Shown piece after piece: positions 8,731 through 19,722 of a stretch of DNA of 64,000 nucleotides. The stretch is from contig NZ_CP017081.1 in assembly GCF_001645685.2 (NCBI RefSeq), positions 1-64,000 on the forward strand. Reading direction: 5' to 3'. The notes under the pieces are model-generated. The model saw only the letters and a program-made list of their open reading frames with translations, made no database searches and was not told the DNA's origin. How positions within the stretch are numbered: the stretch's first letter is position 1; every line of letters starts with the position of its first letter. Source of the DNA: Peribacillus muralis (GTDB taxonomy: Bacteria > Bacillota > Bacilli > Bacillales > DSM-1321). The translations under genes and the position numbers were made by a program.

Positions 8731-9901
8731 TTATATTGTTGATTGTTTTAAAGTACCTTGCATGTAGTTTCTTAGTAAAATAAATACTACACTCAATATT
8801 AACGATGATAACCCCACTAAGATGACGTAACGTGTACCTATTTCCGATATGAAGAATCCGCCTACAGCTGTACCAATTGTTGTTCCTAAATTAACAGACG
8901 ATAAAAACAAGCCGTTAGCGAAATCCGGAGCTCCTGGAGCTGCAGACGTAATCCAATATTGGTTAATATTAGTTCCTACTCCTGCTAATACTCCCCAAAC
9001 TAAAGTGATAATAGCCATAGGTAAAGTAAATTGTCCAAATAAGAATAATAGGATGTAAACGGCTCCCAATACAAAAGGAAAAGATATTACAAGTTTGATA
9101 GGATCTTTAATAAGTAACTTCCCTGCCACAATATTTCCAATAATACTTGCCCCCCCCGAATATGACTAACATTAAACTAATTGATTTCCCAGAGATATTC
9201 GTAACGGTTTTAAGATACTCAGCAAGAAAACTATACACCCCAAATACAGCTGAATTTAGTAAAATGACAGCAACAATGGAAAGCCATATAATTGGTTCTT
9301 TTAGTACCGACAATTGATCTCCGTAAGAAAGTCTTTCTTTAATAGGCATAGAAGGGAAAAATACTAATGTAGCAAAAAATACTATAGCATTAACGATGAG
9401 AAAAAATACCATTGATATTTGAAACGATACTGTACTGGCAAGAAAACTTGCGATTGGTACACCAAGTACCATCCCAGCAGATACTCCAATAAAAACTTTT
9501 GAAATAGCTTTTGGAGCTTCTTCCTTGCTAACTGAGTTAGCAGCCATTGTAAAAGCTGCTGAAAAGTAGATTGGATGAAATATTGCTGGAATCACACGTG
9601 CTATTATTGCAATGGCAAAGTTAGTTGTAAATATAGAGACAATGTTAGCTAGAACGAAAACACCAAGTACAAATAACATTACCTTCTTACGATTTATGCC
9701 CGAAAATAATAACGGCATAGTTGGACCAGATATTGTGACAGTGAGTGCGAAGAGACTCACCAGCAACCCAGCCTTAGATACACTGATATGAAAGTGATCA
9801 GCAATATAGGGCAATATCCCTATAACTCCCATTTCAGTATTTATGATGCCGAAAGCCCCTAGAGTCAATGTGAATATAAGTAAATTGTTTCTTTTAGACA
9901 T
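8731..9901 (-). pseudogene. MFS drug exporter interrupted in a G8 tract
   Basis: Reading from ATG at 9901 (MSKRNNLLIFTLTLGAFGI) gives 8-9 TM helices of a DHA1-type exporter. The frame is lost at eight consecutive G on the coding strand (9150-9157 region). With one G fewer the frame continues ...VIFGGASIIGNIVAGK into the remaining helices, ending at 8731. The intact paralogue at 16845 is clearly similar throughout (FGIINTEMGVIGILP, SGINRKKVM, ANGLF and more). The break could be a real mutation, slippage-based phase variation or a sequencing error in the homopolymer. A tetranucleotide-rich leader lies directly upstream. Confidence 0.88.
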
Positions 9902-9910
9902 AAAAATTAA

Positions 9911-9948
9911 TTTCCTTCTTTCCTTCCTTCTTTCTTTCTTTCTTTCTT
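9911..9948 (-). repeat. GAAA/GAAG tetranucleotide tract before the MFS gene
   Basis: On the coding strand the 5' leader is a run of GAAA and GGAA units that ends about 10 bases before the start codon and includes the ribosome binding site. Such tracts are slippage-prone. Together with the G8 run inside the gene, this gives two simple-repeat tracts in one locus. Confidence 0.7.
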
Positions 9949-10007
9949 GAAAGTGTCATTATCTAGTTGCGTAAAGGTGAGTTTATTAAGGATCTATCTT
10001 ATCTTTT

Positions 10008-10526
10008 TCAATTAGTCAACTTTTCAATTGAAACTGTAAAATCACTATCAATATTTTCGAAGGTTTTTTTTCCTGATTCAATCTGACCTAATATAATAAG
10101 ATCACTTGTGGCATCTTCAAGACCTTTATAAAAAATATCCAAATTTCCCCAAGGTGAAAAATACGCAAAGTCTCCTTTTTTGGGTTGGTTTTGGGATTGT
10201 ACATTATCTGCTGATAACTTTTTTTGTAAAATACTTATTTTCTCTTTACCTAAGTAATCTTCAAATGTTACGGTTAACGGCAATTGAGATAAAAAATCCC
10301 TACTTGCTGGATTATCGTACATCCTAACAAGTACTTCTTCCTTATTAAACGATAATTTTATTCTTATTTCTGAAATACTGTCTTCTGTTGGTTCTTCTTG
10401 TGTACGGTTTGATTTATCACTTACATTTTGACCTCTGTCAGTTTCAGATAAATTATTGTCATTACTGCTGCAAGCAGCGAGGGCATAGCTCATAACTAAA
10501 ATACCCAGACATAACAGTTTTTTCAT
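10008..10526 (-). CDS. Lipoprotein with cyclophilin-like fold domain
   Basis: The 172-residue protein has a signal peptide and a lipobox (MSYALAACSS, Cys about 19), then an Asn/Ser/Asp-rich linker, then a domain of about 120 residues. That domain contains IRIKLSFNKEEVLVRMYDN, SRDFLSQLPLTVTFEDYLGKE, GDFAYFSPWGNLDIFYK and LIILGQIESG. These match the Cyclophil_like2-type (cyclophilin-like fold, DUF) proteins often found beside SDRs and MFS genes in Firmicutes. It is anchored outside the membrane. Its function is unknown; peptidyl-prolyl isomerase activity has not been shown for the family to my knowledge. A second homologue lies at 10924. Confidence 0.85.
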   Translation of the reverse strand: MKKLLCLGILVMSYALAACSSNDNNLSETDRGQNVSDKSNRTQEEPTEDSISEIRIKLSFNKEEVLVRMYDNPASRDFLSQLPLTVTFEDYLGKEKISILQKKLSADNVQSQNQPKKGDFAYFSPWGNLDIFYKGLEDATSDLIILGQIESGKKTFENIDSDFTVSIEKLTN

Positions 10527-10923
10527 CTTGTTAGCCTCCTACTATTTGTGCATTTTAAATACAGAATGGAGAATTGCTGATGGCTATTATACATTTGTGA
10601 AATTAATTGTCTGAAATGATAGGGGATGTGTTCATTGTGGATGATACTCTTTATATCATTAGCGATAATACAAAAGGTGAAAGGTGTTTCATACTGCACG
10701 CATATTATAATGAACAGTTGCCATCTTCAAGTACAAATAAGTGTGCCATCGAGCAGGCTAACTAATTTTTGTATAAACACTTCCCCTTTATAGTGTATAA
10801 GACAGTCAATGTCTGCTTAATCCACTATAAACTTTTGAGAGGATGTGTTTATACATAAGATCGTTTACCCTATTTGCTGTAGAATTGACGCTCACAAAAG
10901 GTTTGTTGTTGATACGTTCAGTA
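10527..10923. other. Gene-free stretch between cyclophilin-like genes
   Basis: About 400 bases hold only a short plus-strand open stretch starting with GTG near 10629 (VFIVDDTLYIISDN...) that ends after some 46 codons without a convincing ribosome binding site. It may be a gene fragment. I see no promoter that can be firmly assigned. Confidence 0.4.
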
Positions 10924-11391
10924 TTACGAACTAATCGTTACTTCGATATCACCTGGATAATTCTCTAGTAACTCCACACCTTTTAAAATTTCCCCCATTT
11001 TTACGAGTCCATTAAGCGGTTCTTGATTTCCTTTATAATAAATAACAAAAGCTTTTCCCGGTTTCCAATAGGAAATATCTCCTTTGCTATAATGTGAGAT
11101 ATTTGTTTCTTCCACCGTTAAACCACTTATTTCTACATAATTTTCTCGATTATATAAGTCATGCATAGTAATCGTCATAGGTAGCTGTTCAATAAGATCT
11201 CTAGTCGTCGCATTGTGTTCTATTGTCGCCTTCAATTGTTCATTCCCAAATGTAATTACTAATTGTTTGTTTTTCATGTATAAGGAATCCTCCTCATTGG
11301 ATTGAAACATGCTCCCATATTCTACTTGATGTCCATTTTCCTCTACATCTGAATGTTGCACCTTAGAAGTATTTAGAACAATAAACAACAT
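10924..11391 (-). CDS. Cyclophilin-like fold protein
   Basis: The 155-residue protein shares the domain of the lipoprotein at 10008: LVITFGNEQLKATIEHN, RDLIEQLPMTITMHDLYNRENY, GDISYWKPGKAFVIYYKG and GLVKMGEILKGVELL. It lacks a lipobox; the N-terminus MLFIVLNTSKVQH is only a weak hydrophobic start and may be a truncated signal. The gene begins 22 bases after the stop of the SDR at 11414 on the same strand, so the two are very likely cotranscribed. Function unknown. Confidence 0.82.
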   Translation of the reverse strand: MLFIVLNTSKVQHSDVEENGHQVEYGSMFQSNEEDSLYMKNKQLVITFGNEQLKATIEHNATTRDLIEQLPMTITMHDLYNRENYVEISGLTVEETNISHYSKGDISYWKPGKAFVIYYKGNQEPLNGLVKMGEILKGVELLENYPGDIEVTISS

Positions 11392-11413
11392 CTATTCCAG
11401 TCCTCTATCAAGG

Positions 11414-12148
11414 TTAAACAGGCTGTGTAGTTGGGCGAACGATCATATCACTTATTACCATACGATCAGGTGTGTCAATCGCAAATACCACAGCAGATGC
11501 AATATCTTCTGGAACTAAGCCCCATTCTTTTTGTGCTTCGTGGAGAGTTTCTGATACCTTCTTGTCATTAATGGTTTTGTATAACTCGGTTGCAACTGCC
11601 CCTGGCGAAATAATAGTAGATTTAATGTTATTTTCGCGTTGTTCTTGTCGTAAACCTTCCATAATCGCACGTACAGCAAATTTTGTTCCACAATACACAG
11701 CGGAATCAGGGTAGACAACATGTCCTGCTACAGAATCAGTTGCAATAATATGTCCTGACTTTTGCTCAGCCATAATAGGTACTACAGCAGCAATACCATT
11801 TAAAACACCCATTATATTGATATCAAGCATATTCTTCCATTCGTCACGACGTCCCTCCACAATTGGAGCAGTTGGCATAATTCCGGCATTGTTATAAAGA
11901 ACGTCAATTCTGCCGTAGTTTTCCATAGCACACTTCACAACCTTGTTGACATCTTCATAGTTGGTTACATCTGCTTGCTGAATAAGAATATCTTCTTCTG
12001 GGAATTCTTCTTTAATTCTCTCTAATCTATCCATACGGCGTGCAGCTATGATTAATTTTGCCCCTTTTCCTGCAAGTAATTTAGCTGTTGCTTCACCAAT
12101 CCCACTGGATGCACCCATAATAATAATCACTTTATCTTTAATTGCCAT
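11414..12148 (-). CDS. Short-chain dehydrogenase/reductase (SDR)
   Basis: The 244-residue classical SDR has the motif GASSGIGEA near residues 12-20, arginines after beta-2 (AARRMDRL) that favour NADP, YNNAGIMPTAP, a catalytic Ser region (ATDSVAGHVVYPDSAVY) and the YCGTK Tyr-Lys pair. ISPGAVATELYK follows. It resembles YdfG/3-hydroxy-acid dehydrogenase-like SDRs. The start is preceded by GGAGGAAT. It is the first gene of a two-gene unit with the cyclophilin-like protein. A heavily decayed LysR gene diverges from it, the same arrangement as the SDR/LysR pair at 21.7-23.2 kb. Confidence 0.92.
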   Translation of the reverse strand: MAIKDKVIIIMGASSGIGEATAKLLAGKGAKLIIAARRMDRLERIKEEFPEEDILIQQADVTNYEDVNKVVKCAMENYGRIDVLYNNAGIMPTAPIVEGRRDEWKNMLDINIMGVLNGIAAVVPIMAEQKSGHIIATDSVAGHVVYPDSAVYCGTKFAVRAIMEGLRQEQRENNIKSTIISPGAVATELYKTINDKKVSETLHEAQKEWGLVPEDIASAVVFAIDTPDRMVISDMIVRPTTQPV

Positions 12149-12772
12149 GTATAATTCCTCCTTTGATTAACTTGTATATAGTTAAAACGTTATAAAAGAT
12201 GTGCTGTTTTACTAAAGTTATACCGTTAATAAAAAAACCATCTGTGTTTTACAAACAAAAAAACCTTTTTGTTCAATTTCTTTTAACAAAGCTACAATAA
12301 CATAATAAAATGATTGGTTCCCGATATCAAATACCTATATCAAATAACTTGATATACCTCTTGGTTATATGACGTTTTTTATTAAAATCCGATTTTTGCG
12401 ATATTTTAATGCGGTAGCGAATCAATAGATTATTTCGGCTGTTTCACAATATTTACATTGATCACAGCAGTCTTTACGAGGCAATTAAGTTTAGAGACAT
12501 TTTAAATACGAAAAGGTCAATTTCCAGTCCCCAATCCTTCTTTCTGAATCAAAAAGTCAGACACATAATTGGCATTTTTAGAACGGAATTCACTTAGAAA
12601 TATGAGCCAATACTTTACCTTGTTTTAGTACCGGTTAAAAATTGCTTTTGCATATCTTTCATTAAATGAAACAACTAAGTGGCTTTTCCAAACACCGTAA
12701 TCTCTATTGAACAGATGCCTGAAAGCCCAATTCAAAACATTCATTTGATATACATCCATTTAAAAACCTATA
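12149..12772 (+). pseudogene. Decayed LysR-type regulator remnant and gene-free DNA
   Basis: At about 12391-12498 a plus-strand stretch (GATTTTTGCGATATTTTAAT...) aligns with the first 110 bases of the LysR gene at 22282: the F-x-RYF start, a helix-turn-helix-like spacing and TRQLSLET, with an internal TAG. It diverges from the SDR at 11414 as the intact LysR does from a decayed SDR. The remaining 270 bases show no ORF. Identity is moderate, so this is a tentative call. Confidence 0.45.
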
Positions 12773-13459
12773 TCAGTTTTTTTGAACCGCTTTTTGTTCC
12801 TGCCTCTGTATAAATATCAAAGCATAATGTGTCCCAGCAATATAGATCCCCATGATCGATAAATGGTCAATTAAAAACCTTATTGTAGAATCATCATTGA
12901 ACCAACCAAATGGGTTGTAAATGAATAGCTTAGTTCCCATTTCTCCCTCGAAAGAGGATTGTACACCATAGGTAACAATTAATACCGTCAAAATACGCAA
13001 AACAATAGTACGAATATGGCTAGTACCGTTGATTCCCGTCATCCTTTGTAATGAATTCATAATCATTCCCCATGATAATCCTATGTGTACTGCCATGATG
13101 ATAAATCCCCAATAGGCTGTCTGAACATGTATTTGCCGGAAGATCATGTCATTATTAATCGGTATAAAGGGAAATATATCACTGGATATTAGTATTCCAC
13201 ATATCATCATCAATATCATTGCTACTAGAAAAAGCAGATTGAGTCCGATTTGCAGAATACGACGAAAATTATGCTTTCCCTTAAAAATCGCTTTATACCA
13301 ACGTCGATTTAAAAAATTATGGAAGATAAATAATACAAGCACCACAACTCCTACGACTTCATGGATCCTATTTCCGGTAATATAGTAAGCCATTGCTATT
13401 AACATTAGAACTGTCATAACAAGGTCATTAATTAGCCTAAATAACATCTTTCGATTCAA
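12773..13459 (-). CDS. DUF4405 cytochrome b-like membrane protein
   Basis: The 228-residue protein has about six hydrophobic helices and several histidines placed in or near helices (IHEVVGVVVLVLFIFHNFLN, RQIHVQTAYWGFIIMAVHIGLSW, IDHLSIMGIYIAGTHYAL). That is the pattern of DUF4405/di-heme cytochrome b-type membrane proteins. The following gene on the same strand order (upstream at 13490) encodes a P460-type heme lipoprotein ending 30 bases away, so the pair probably forms a small membrane electron-transfer unit. Heme binding is inferred from histidine placement. Confidence 0.8.
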   Translation of the reverse strand: MNRKMLFRLINDLVMTVLMLIAMAYYITGNRIHEVVGVVVLVLFIFHNFLNRRWYKAIFKGKHNFRRILQIGLNLLFLVAMILMMICGILISSDIFPFIPINNDMIFRQIHVQTAYWGFIIMAVHIGLSWGMIMNSLQRMTGINGTSHIRTIVLRILTVLIVTYGVQSSFEGEMGTKLFIYNPFGWFNDDSTIRFLIDHLSIMGIYIAGTHYALIFIQRQEQKAVQKN

Positions 13460-13489
13460 AGTATTCTCCTCTTTCTATTTTATCCTTGA

Positions 13490-14248
13490 TTAACTTTCAT
13501 ATTGCTGTAAATACATCTTCAAGAGAACGTCCTGAATTTTTTTCACTTTTTCCTCATCATCCATTACATTACTTTCTTCTTTATTTACCTCCTTAGAATC
13601 ATTCACATAAGCAGATATTTCACTAACCTTCCAATGCTCTGTAGGGATAGCTGCAAGTGGGGTGTCTGAACTGCTTTTTTTTGATTGTGAACTCTCTCTC
13701 AAATCAAATTCCTTCATCAGATCCATCGAATTCATATAGTCATCTCTTTCCTGATTTGCGTGGCAGGAAAAGCAACGGCCAATATTGTCTTTTGCAACTT
13801 CTCTGTTCGGTGTGAAATGCTGGTATTCCCATTCACCATTACGCTCTTCAGGCGAGTACTGGGAACCCCAGCCGGTACGCTTTTCCATCACTAAATAATG
13901 CTCAATCTCTCCATCTCGAAATCCTTCGAGAGTGATAACGGTGCCGCTCGGAAGCTCATCTCCGTTCTTCACAGCTTCAATTGCTTCCCTACTATTCACA
14001 TAAATGTTTTCATGAATATCCCCTCGATCGTAAGTGGCAAACACTATTCCCTTTTTAAGGTCTTCAAGGAATTTTACAAGATTAGCACCGGATCCAATCT
14101 CAGCGTATTCCCCAGACTTAGCCCCAGAGGAACTCTCTTCTTGCTGAGAGTTGTTCTTTATATCAATATTATTGTTATTGCAAGCAGTAAGGGAGAAGAA
14201 CGCTAGCAACAATAACAATGCAAATGAATGAATTAATCGTTTTTTCAT
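13490..14248 (-). CDS. Cytochrome P460-family lipoprotein
   Basis: The 252-residue protein has a lipobox (LAFFSLTACNN, Cys about 23), a Ser/Glu-rich linker and a P460 domain: GIVFATYDRGDIHENIYVN, TVITLEGFRDGEIEHYLVMEKR and GEWEYQHFTPNRE. A single c-type heme motif CFSCH follows near residue 158. P460 proteins bind a covalently modified heme and act in hydroxylamine, NO or cytochrome c' chemistry. The role here is unknown. The C-terminal about 80 residues are charged and poorly conserved. It is the first gene of an apparent operon with the DUF4405 protein. Confidence 0.87.
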   Translation of the reverse strand: MKKRLIHSFALLLLLAFFSLTACNNNNIDIKNNSQQEESSSGAKSGEYAEIGSGANLVKFLEDLKKGIVFATYDRGDIHENIYVNSREAIEAVKNGDELPSGTVITLEGFRDGEIEHYLVMEKRTGWGSQYSPEERNGEWEYQHFTPNREVAKDNIGRCFSCHANQERDDYMNSMDLMKEFDLRESSQSKKSSSDTPLAAIPTEHWKVSEISAYVNDSKEVNKEESNVMDDEEKVKKIQDVLLKMYLQQYES

Positions 14249-14654
14249 CCCGTTTTCCGCCTCCCTAGTTTCGTTTTTTTGTCTCGTAAATTCATGTAAC
14301 TTGGCTTCTACCTGATTAATAATCTAAGTTGAATATCTTTGTCTCTAGATGGTAAGGTAATTACTTTCATACTGACTTCTTCTCTATTCGGCTAACCAAG
14401 CTTAAAAAACTCTGAAAAGCAGTTGCAGATTTAATTAATAAAGTTGTAGTTATCATTGGAGCAACCAATGGAATTGGTAAAGCAAAACTACTAAGGAATT
14501 GGCACTAGAAGGAGCCAATTTAGTCATTGAAGCTCATGGTAATTATTACAACACCCTTCAAATCTATATTGTGCTGAAATTTTATATGTCGCAAAGGTGC
14601 TTGAAACCTCTTGTTGATTCATTTCCAAAATCTTAATTTTTTTGAAAAAAATGC
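14249..14654 (+). pseudogene. SDR N-terminal fragment in gene-free DNA
   Basis: At about 14441-14539 on the plus strand the sequence encodes KVVVIIGATNGIGKA, an SDR Rossmann motif, then runs into a stop within 25 codons; a frame change restores ELALEGANLVIEAHG. It is the 5' end of an SDR gene and nothing else of it remains. The rest of the interval shows no gene. Confidence 0.7.
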
Positions 14655-14680
14655 GAATCCCGACAAGATATGCGGGATTC
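14655..14680. terminator. Terminator downstream of the exported hydrolase
   Basis: The arms GAATCCCG and CGGGATTC enclose a 10-nt loop, with an A-rich tract on the left (T-run for minus-strand transcription). It lies about 60 bases past the stop of the minus-strand hydrolase. Confidence 0.75.
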
Positions 14681-14741
14681 ACACAGTGGTTTCACTCAAA
14701 ATACCATTAGCACGCAAAGCTCTGATCTTCCAACACAAACC

Positions 14742-15848
14742 TTATTTTTTCTTCAGGTTTTCTTTGAAGAAGGACTCAAGCTTGTCAAAAGGGATTAAAT
14801 TCACCCGGTCGTACAGATCCACATGACCTGCGCCTGGAACAATGTAGAGTTCCTTCGGTTCGCCAGCTAGCTTATACGCTTCTTCACTGAACTCTCTAGA
14901 ATGAGCGTTTTCCCCCGCAATAAAAAGCATCGGACGAGGAGAAATCGTCTCTATGTCTTCGAATGGGTAAAAATTCATAAATTTAACGTTGCTAGTAAGC
15001 GTTGGACGCGTTGTAAGTTGTGAAGACTGACCTTTAGGGGTGTATTCACCTCTTGAAGTGCGGTAGAAGTCATAAAACTCACGCTCTATGGCCGTAGAGC
15101 TTTCATTTAAATCAAGAACTGTCCCGCCGGTGTATTTGGTTTTACCACCTGTAAACTCCACATAGCGTTGCTCCGCTGCCTCTTCGAGAATTTTCTTTCT
15201 CTGCTCGAGAGTCTGCGAGTGTTTAAGCCCGTTACGGTTGACGCTCCCCATGTCGTACATACTGACTGTCGCAATGGCTTTCATACGAGGATCAACCTTG
15301 GCTGCGCTGATTGCAAAGCTCCCGCTACCACAAACCCCGAGAACACCAATCCTATCCCTGTCAACAATCTTCTGAGTGCCAAGAAAATCTACCGCAGCAC
15401 TGAAATCTTCAGCATAGATATCTGGCGAAACAGCGTTGCGAGGCTGCCCCTCACTCTTTCCCCAGAAAGACAAATCCAACGACAAAGTAACGAATCCCTT
15501 TTCAGCCATTTTTTGTGCATACAGATTCGCACTTTGTTCTTTTACTGCGCCCATAGGATGTCCGACAATGATTGCAGGGTTTTGGGTATTCTTCTTCAAA
15601 CCTTTGGGGATAAAAAGATTTCCTTCAACTTTCATCTTATATTGATTTTTAAACGAAACCTCCTGCATATTTACCTTTTTGCTCTTGTAAAAATTATCTG
15701 CTCCATTGGACATGTCAGGCGTGTATGCAATAGTCTTACTCTTAGATGCAAAGCCAACCCCAGTCTTGGAGGCAACGATGGTTGCGGATACAACCAAGCA
15801 TATTGCAACCACTGTAAGTACACGCGTGATAATAGATTTTTTTTTCAT
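14742..15848 (-). CDS. Exported alpha/beta hydrolase
   Basis: The 368-residue protein has an N-terminal signal or anchor helix (about residues 8-27), then an alpha/beta-hydrolase core. Visible features are the oxyanion-side motif IIVGHPMGAVKEQ, LDLSFWGKSEG, the nucleophile elbow GVCGSGS (Ser), an acid-bearing loop FIAGENAHSRE and the catalytic His in PGAGHVDLYD. It resembles YcjY/dienelactone-hydrolase-like or S15-related hydrolases. The substrate is unknown. The start ATG at 15848 is preceded by GAAAGGGTG. A degenerate LysR gene diverges from it 197 bases away, probably its former regulator. Confidence 0.88.
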   Translation of the reverse strand: MKKKSIITRVLTVVAICLVVSATIVASKTGVGFASKSKTIAYTPDMSNGADNFYKSKKVNMQEVSFKNQYKMKVEGNLFIPKGLKKNTQNPAIIVGHPMGAVKEQSANLYAQKMAEKGFVTLSLDLSFWGKSEGQPRNAVSPDIYAEDFSAAVDFLGTQKIVDRDRIGVLGVCGSGSFAISAAKVDPRMKAIATVSMYDMGSVNRNGLKHSQTLEQRKKILEEAAEQRYVEFTGGKTKYTGGTVLDLNESSTAIEREFYDFYRTSRGEYTPKGQSSQLTTRPTLTSNVKFMNFYPFEDIETISPRPMLFIAGENAHSREFSEEAYKLAGEPKELYIVPGAGHVDLYDRVNLIPFDKLESFFKENLKKK

Positions 15849-16044
15849 TTAATATAACACCCTTTCATTTTCGGATATTTAAAGATTTTTCTTCTATGGT
15901 ACGAGCTAACATCAACCCCTTTCCTTTGATATTTATTCTAGCTTGTTTTTTACATACACCCTATTACTTATATCTTATATCACAATATGCTTAATGAGCA
16001 TATCTTAAACGTTTATCTAAAACATTATAAAGGATGCGTGATAG

Positions 16045-16659
16045 ATGGAATTTAAAGTATTGTGATATTTTCTTACTCCTGCAAGAGAAGGAAGCATTAC
16101 AGGTGCTGCTATTTTTTTGCACGTGACACAGCCAACCTTGTCAAAACCATTAAAAGATCTTGAACAAGAGTTAGGAAAAAAACTAATTATTCGCAGTAGT
16201 CACAGGATCATGCTCACAGGTAAAGGAATGCTCCTGCGATATGGTTGATAAATTAGGTGTAGAATTTAGTTCTATGAAAGGAAAAATAAGTGGTGACGTT
16301 TATCTAGGTGGGGGAAAGGGACGCCATAATTATATGGTTCGCTAATCTGTTGACGACAGGCTATTAAACAGACATTGCCTAAAAATAATTTGCGGATTGG
16401 TTTGATGAAGGTTTTGATGAATTAAACGGCGTAACTACATACAATCTTACATATAATGCTGCAATGCTTGTTGAAGAGGGGATTGATTAGGCAATAACCC
16501 TTGATAAAATTGTGAAATAATCTAGTTTTAGTAATCTTTGTTTTAGTCCCCTAGAGCCAAGACTTGAATCTAGCTAAACTATTGTTTGAAAAGCATCAGG
16601 TTTTCCCCGTTGCTGCTGAATTGTTTTTAAAAGTTTCAGGGGAAATTTTAAAAATTTAA
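16045..16659 (+). pseudogene. LysR-type regulator, degenerate copy
   Basis: From ATG at 16045 the DNA is plainly a copy of the LysR gene at 22282: the helix-turn-helix coding region (AREGSITGAA, HVTQPTLSK) and the C-terminal end (EEGI, LDKIVK, LEPRLES) are both readable. A TGA follows the seventh codon, frameshifts occur near 16230 and 16330, and about 300 bases of the middle are missing compared with the 909-bp intact gene. It is non-functional. Confidence 0.93.
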
Positions 16660-16769
16660 TTCACTTATATAGGATTTTTATAACATATACCTCTTAAATA
16701 AACACTTTTGTTGCTTTGAAATAAAATTTATTCCCTCTCTCAATCCAGCCTTTAACGATAAATAAAAAG

Positions 16770-16804
16770 AATCCATTTTGATAAAAGATTAATCAAAATG
16801 GATT
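16770..16804. terminator. Terminator downstream of the MFS gene
   Basis: The arms AATCCATTTTGAT and ATCAAAATGGATT flank a 9-nt loop, with A and T tracts outside. It lies about 40 bases beyond the stop of the minus-strand MFS transporter. Confidence 0.8.
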
Positions 16805-16844
16805 TAGATTTAAAATCGTTTTTTTAAAATAGATTGATTATTTT

Positions 16845-18032
16845 CTACCTACAATGATCACTCTCTATTAGTTGATTTGTTTTAGGTTTATACCTATAAT
16901 TTCTAAGTAAAATACATATAAAACCTAACACTAATGAAAGAACACCTACGAATAAAATATACTCTGTACCAATTTGTGCGATAATGATTCCGGCTACAGC
17001 AGCACCTATGGTTGTACCTAAGTTAACGGAAGTTAAGAATAACCCATTCGCGAAATCTGGAGCTTTGGGAGCAGAAGACATAATCCAATATTGATTAATG
17101 TTTGCACCAATACCTCCAAGTATCCCCCATACTAAAATAATAATAGCTGTAGGTACAGTAAGCTCTCCCACAAAGAAAAAGATCATATAAACAGCAGATA
17201 ACACAATAGGAAAGATTGTGACTGAACGAATTGGATATTCCGTAAGTAGTTTGCCTGCGATAATATTCCCAATAATATTAGCTAAGCCGTAGACAAGTAA
17301 CATGGCACTGATTATATTTAATGACATATCCGTTACAACATCTAAATATTCAGCAAGGTAGCTATATACTCCGAAAATGGCTGCGTTTAAGAAAAGAACT
17401 GCCAAAATAGAGAGCCAAGTGATTCCATGCGTTAAAATCTTTAGCTGAGAACCATAAGAAAGTCTTTCCTGCACAGGCATGGAAGGTACAAATAGCAAAG
17501 TCGCAATAAACGTAAAAATGTTTACGACAGCGAAAAAGGACATTGCTATTTCAAGTGAAACCGTATTGGCCATAAAGCTTACCACAGGAACACCTAGAAC
17601 CATACCTGCGGAAACTCCTATAAAAACTTTAGAGATGGCTTTTGGTGCTTCCCTTTCACTAACAGAGGCAGCAGCTACTGATAAAGCAATAGAGACATAT
17701 ACAGGGTGGAAGAAGGCAGGAATGACTCGAGCTAGTAAAGCTACTGTAAAATTGTTTGTAAAAATGGAAATAACATTACCAACAATGAAAATAGCAAGTA
17801 CCAGTAACATGACTTTTTTTCGATTTATACCTGAAAATATTAATGGTAGAGTTGGACCAGAAATGGCAATTGCTAGCGCAAAAAGACTCACCATTAAACC
17901 AGCTTTAGAGACACTGACATTAAAATAATCCGCTAAGGCAGGGAGTATACCAATTACGCCCATTTCGGTATTGATAATCCCAAATACACCAATTGCTAAA
18001 ATAAATATAAGTAAACTTTTAGAATTCTTCAT
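16845..18032 (-). CDS. MFS transporter, DHA1 (drug:H+ antiporter) type
   Basis: About 395 residues with 12 predicted TM helices. The N-terminal helix has the usual sequence of the YdhP/AraJ-like exporters (GVFGIINTEMGVIGILP), motif A-like SGINRKKVM follows helix 2, and GVSAGMVLGVP lies in helix 5. I chose ATG at 18032 (MKNSKSLL) because a GTG at 18047 would abut the AAAGGAAG ribosome binding site. It is the intact paralogue of the frameshifted transporter at 8731. The substrate is unknown. Downstream on the minus strand is a terminator; upstream, 40 bases away, is the GH1 gene, so it may be cotranscribed with the beta-glucoside operon. Confidence 0.9.
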   Translation of the reverse strand: MKNSKSLLIFILAIGVFGIINTEMGVIGILPALADYFNVSVSKAGLMVSLFALAIAISGPTLPLIFSGINRKKVMLLVLAIFIVGNVISIFTNNFTVALLARVIPAFFHPVYVSIALSVAAASVSEREAPKAISKVFIGVSAGMVLGVPVVSFMANTVSLEIAMSFFAVVNIFTFIATLLFVPSMPVQERLSYGSQLKILTHGITWLSILAVLFLNAAIFGVYSYLAEYLDVVTDMSLNIISAMLLVYGLANIIGNIIAGKLLTEYPIRSVTIFPIVLSAVYMIFFFVGELTVPTAIIILVWGILGGIGANINQYWIMSSAPKAPDFANGLFLTSVNLGTTIGAAVAGIIIAQIGTEYILFVGVLSLVLGFICILLRNYRYKPKTNQLIESDHCR

Positions 18033-18072
18033 AAAATAGTGTTCCACTTCCTTTAACCATTCATTTTGACGA

Positions 18073-19527
<1,455 letters not shown>

Positions 19528-19722
19528 TTAATAATTCCTCCTTCATTCTTTTAATGTAGAGTAGGTCATTTTCTTTAAATTACCAGAAATAAAAATAGCT
19601 ATTAAACTGTAGGATTCAAATTGTTCTATTTTCCCACATTTTAAGGAAATCAATTTAGTATAAGTGACAATATCAAGGAATATAAAAGTTTGATATTGTA
19701 ACATCACTATGCATAATCACAA

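Noticed and set aside
9911..9948. Tetranucleotide tract as a transcription terminator
   Set aside because: It has no dyad symmetry.
15168..15857. 229-codon plus-strand ORF
   Set aside because: Lies fully antisense to the exported hydrolase, whose motifs are clear; it is a shadow.
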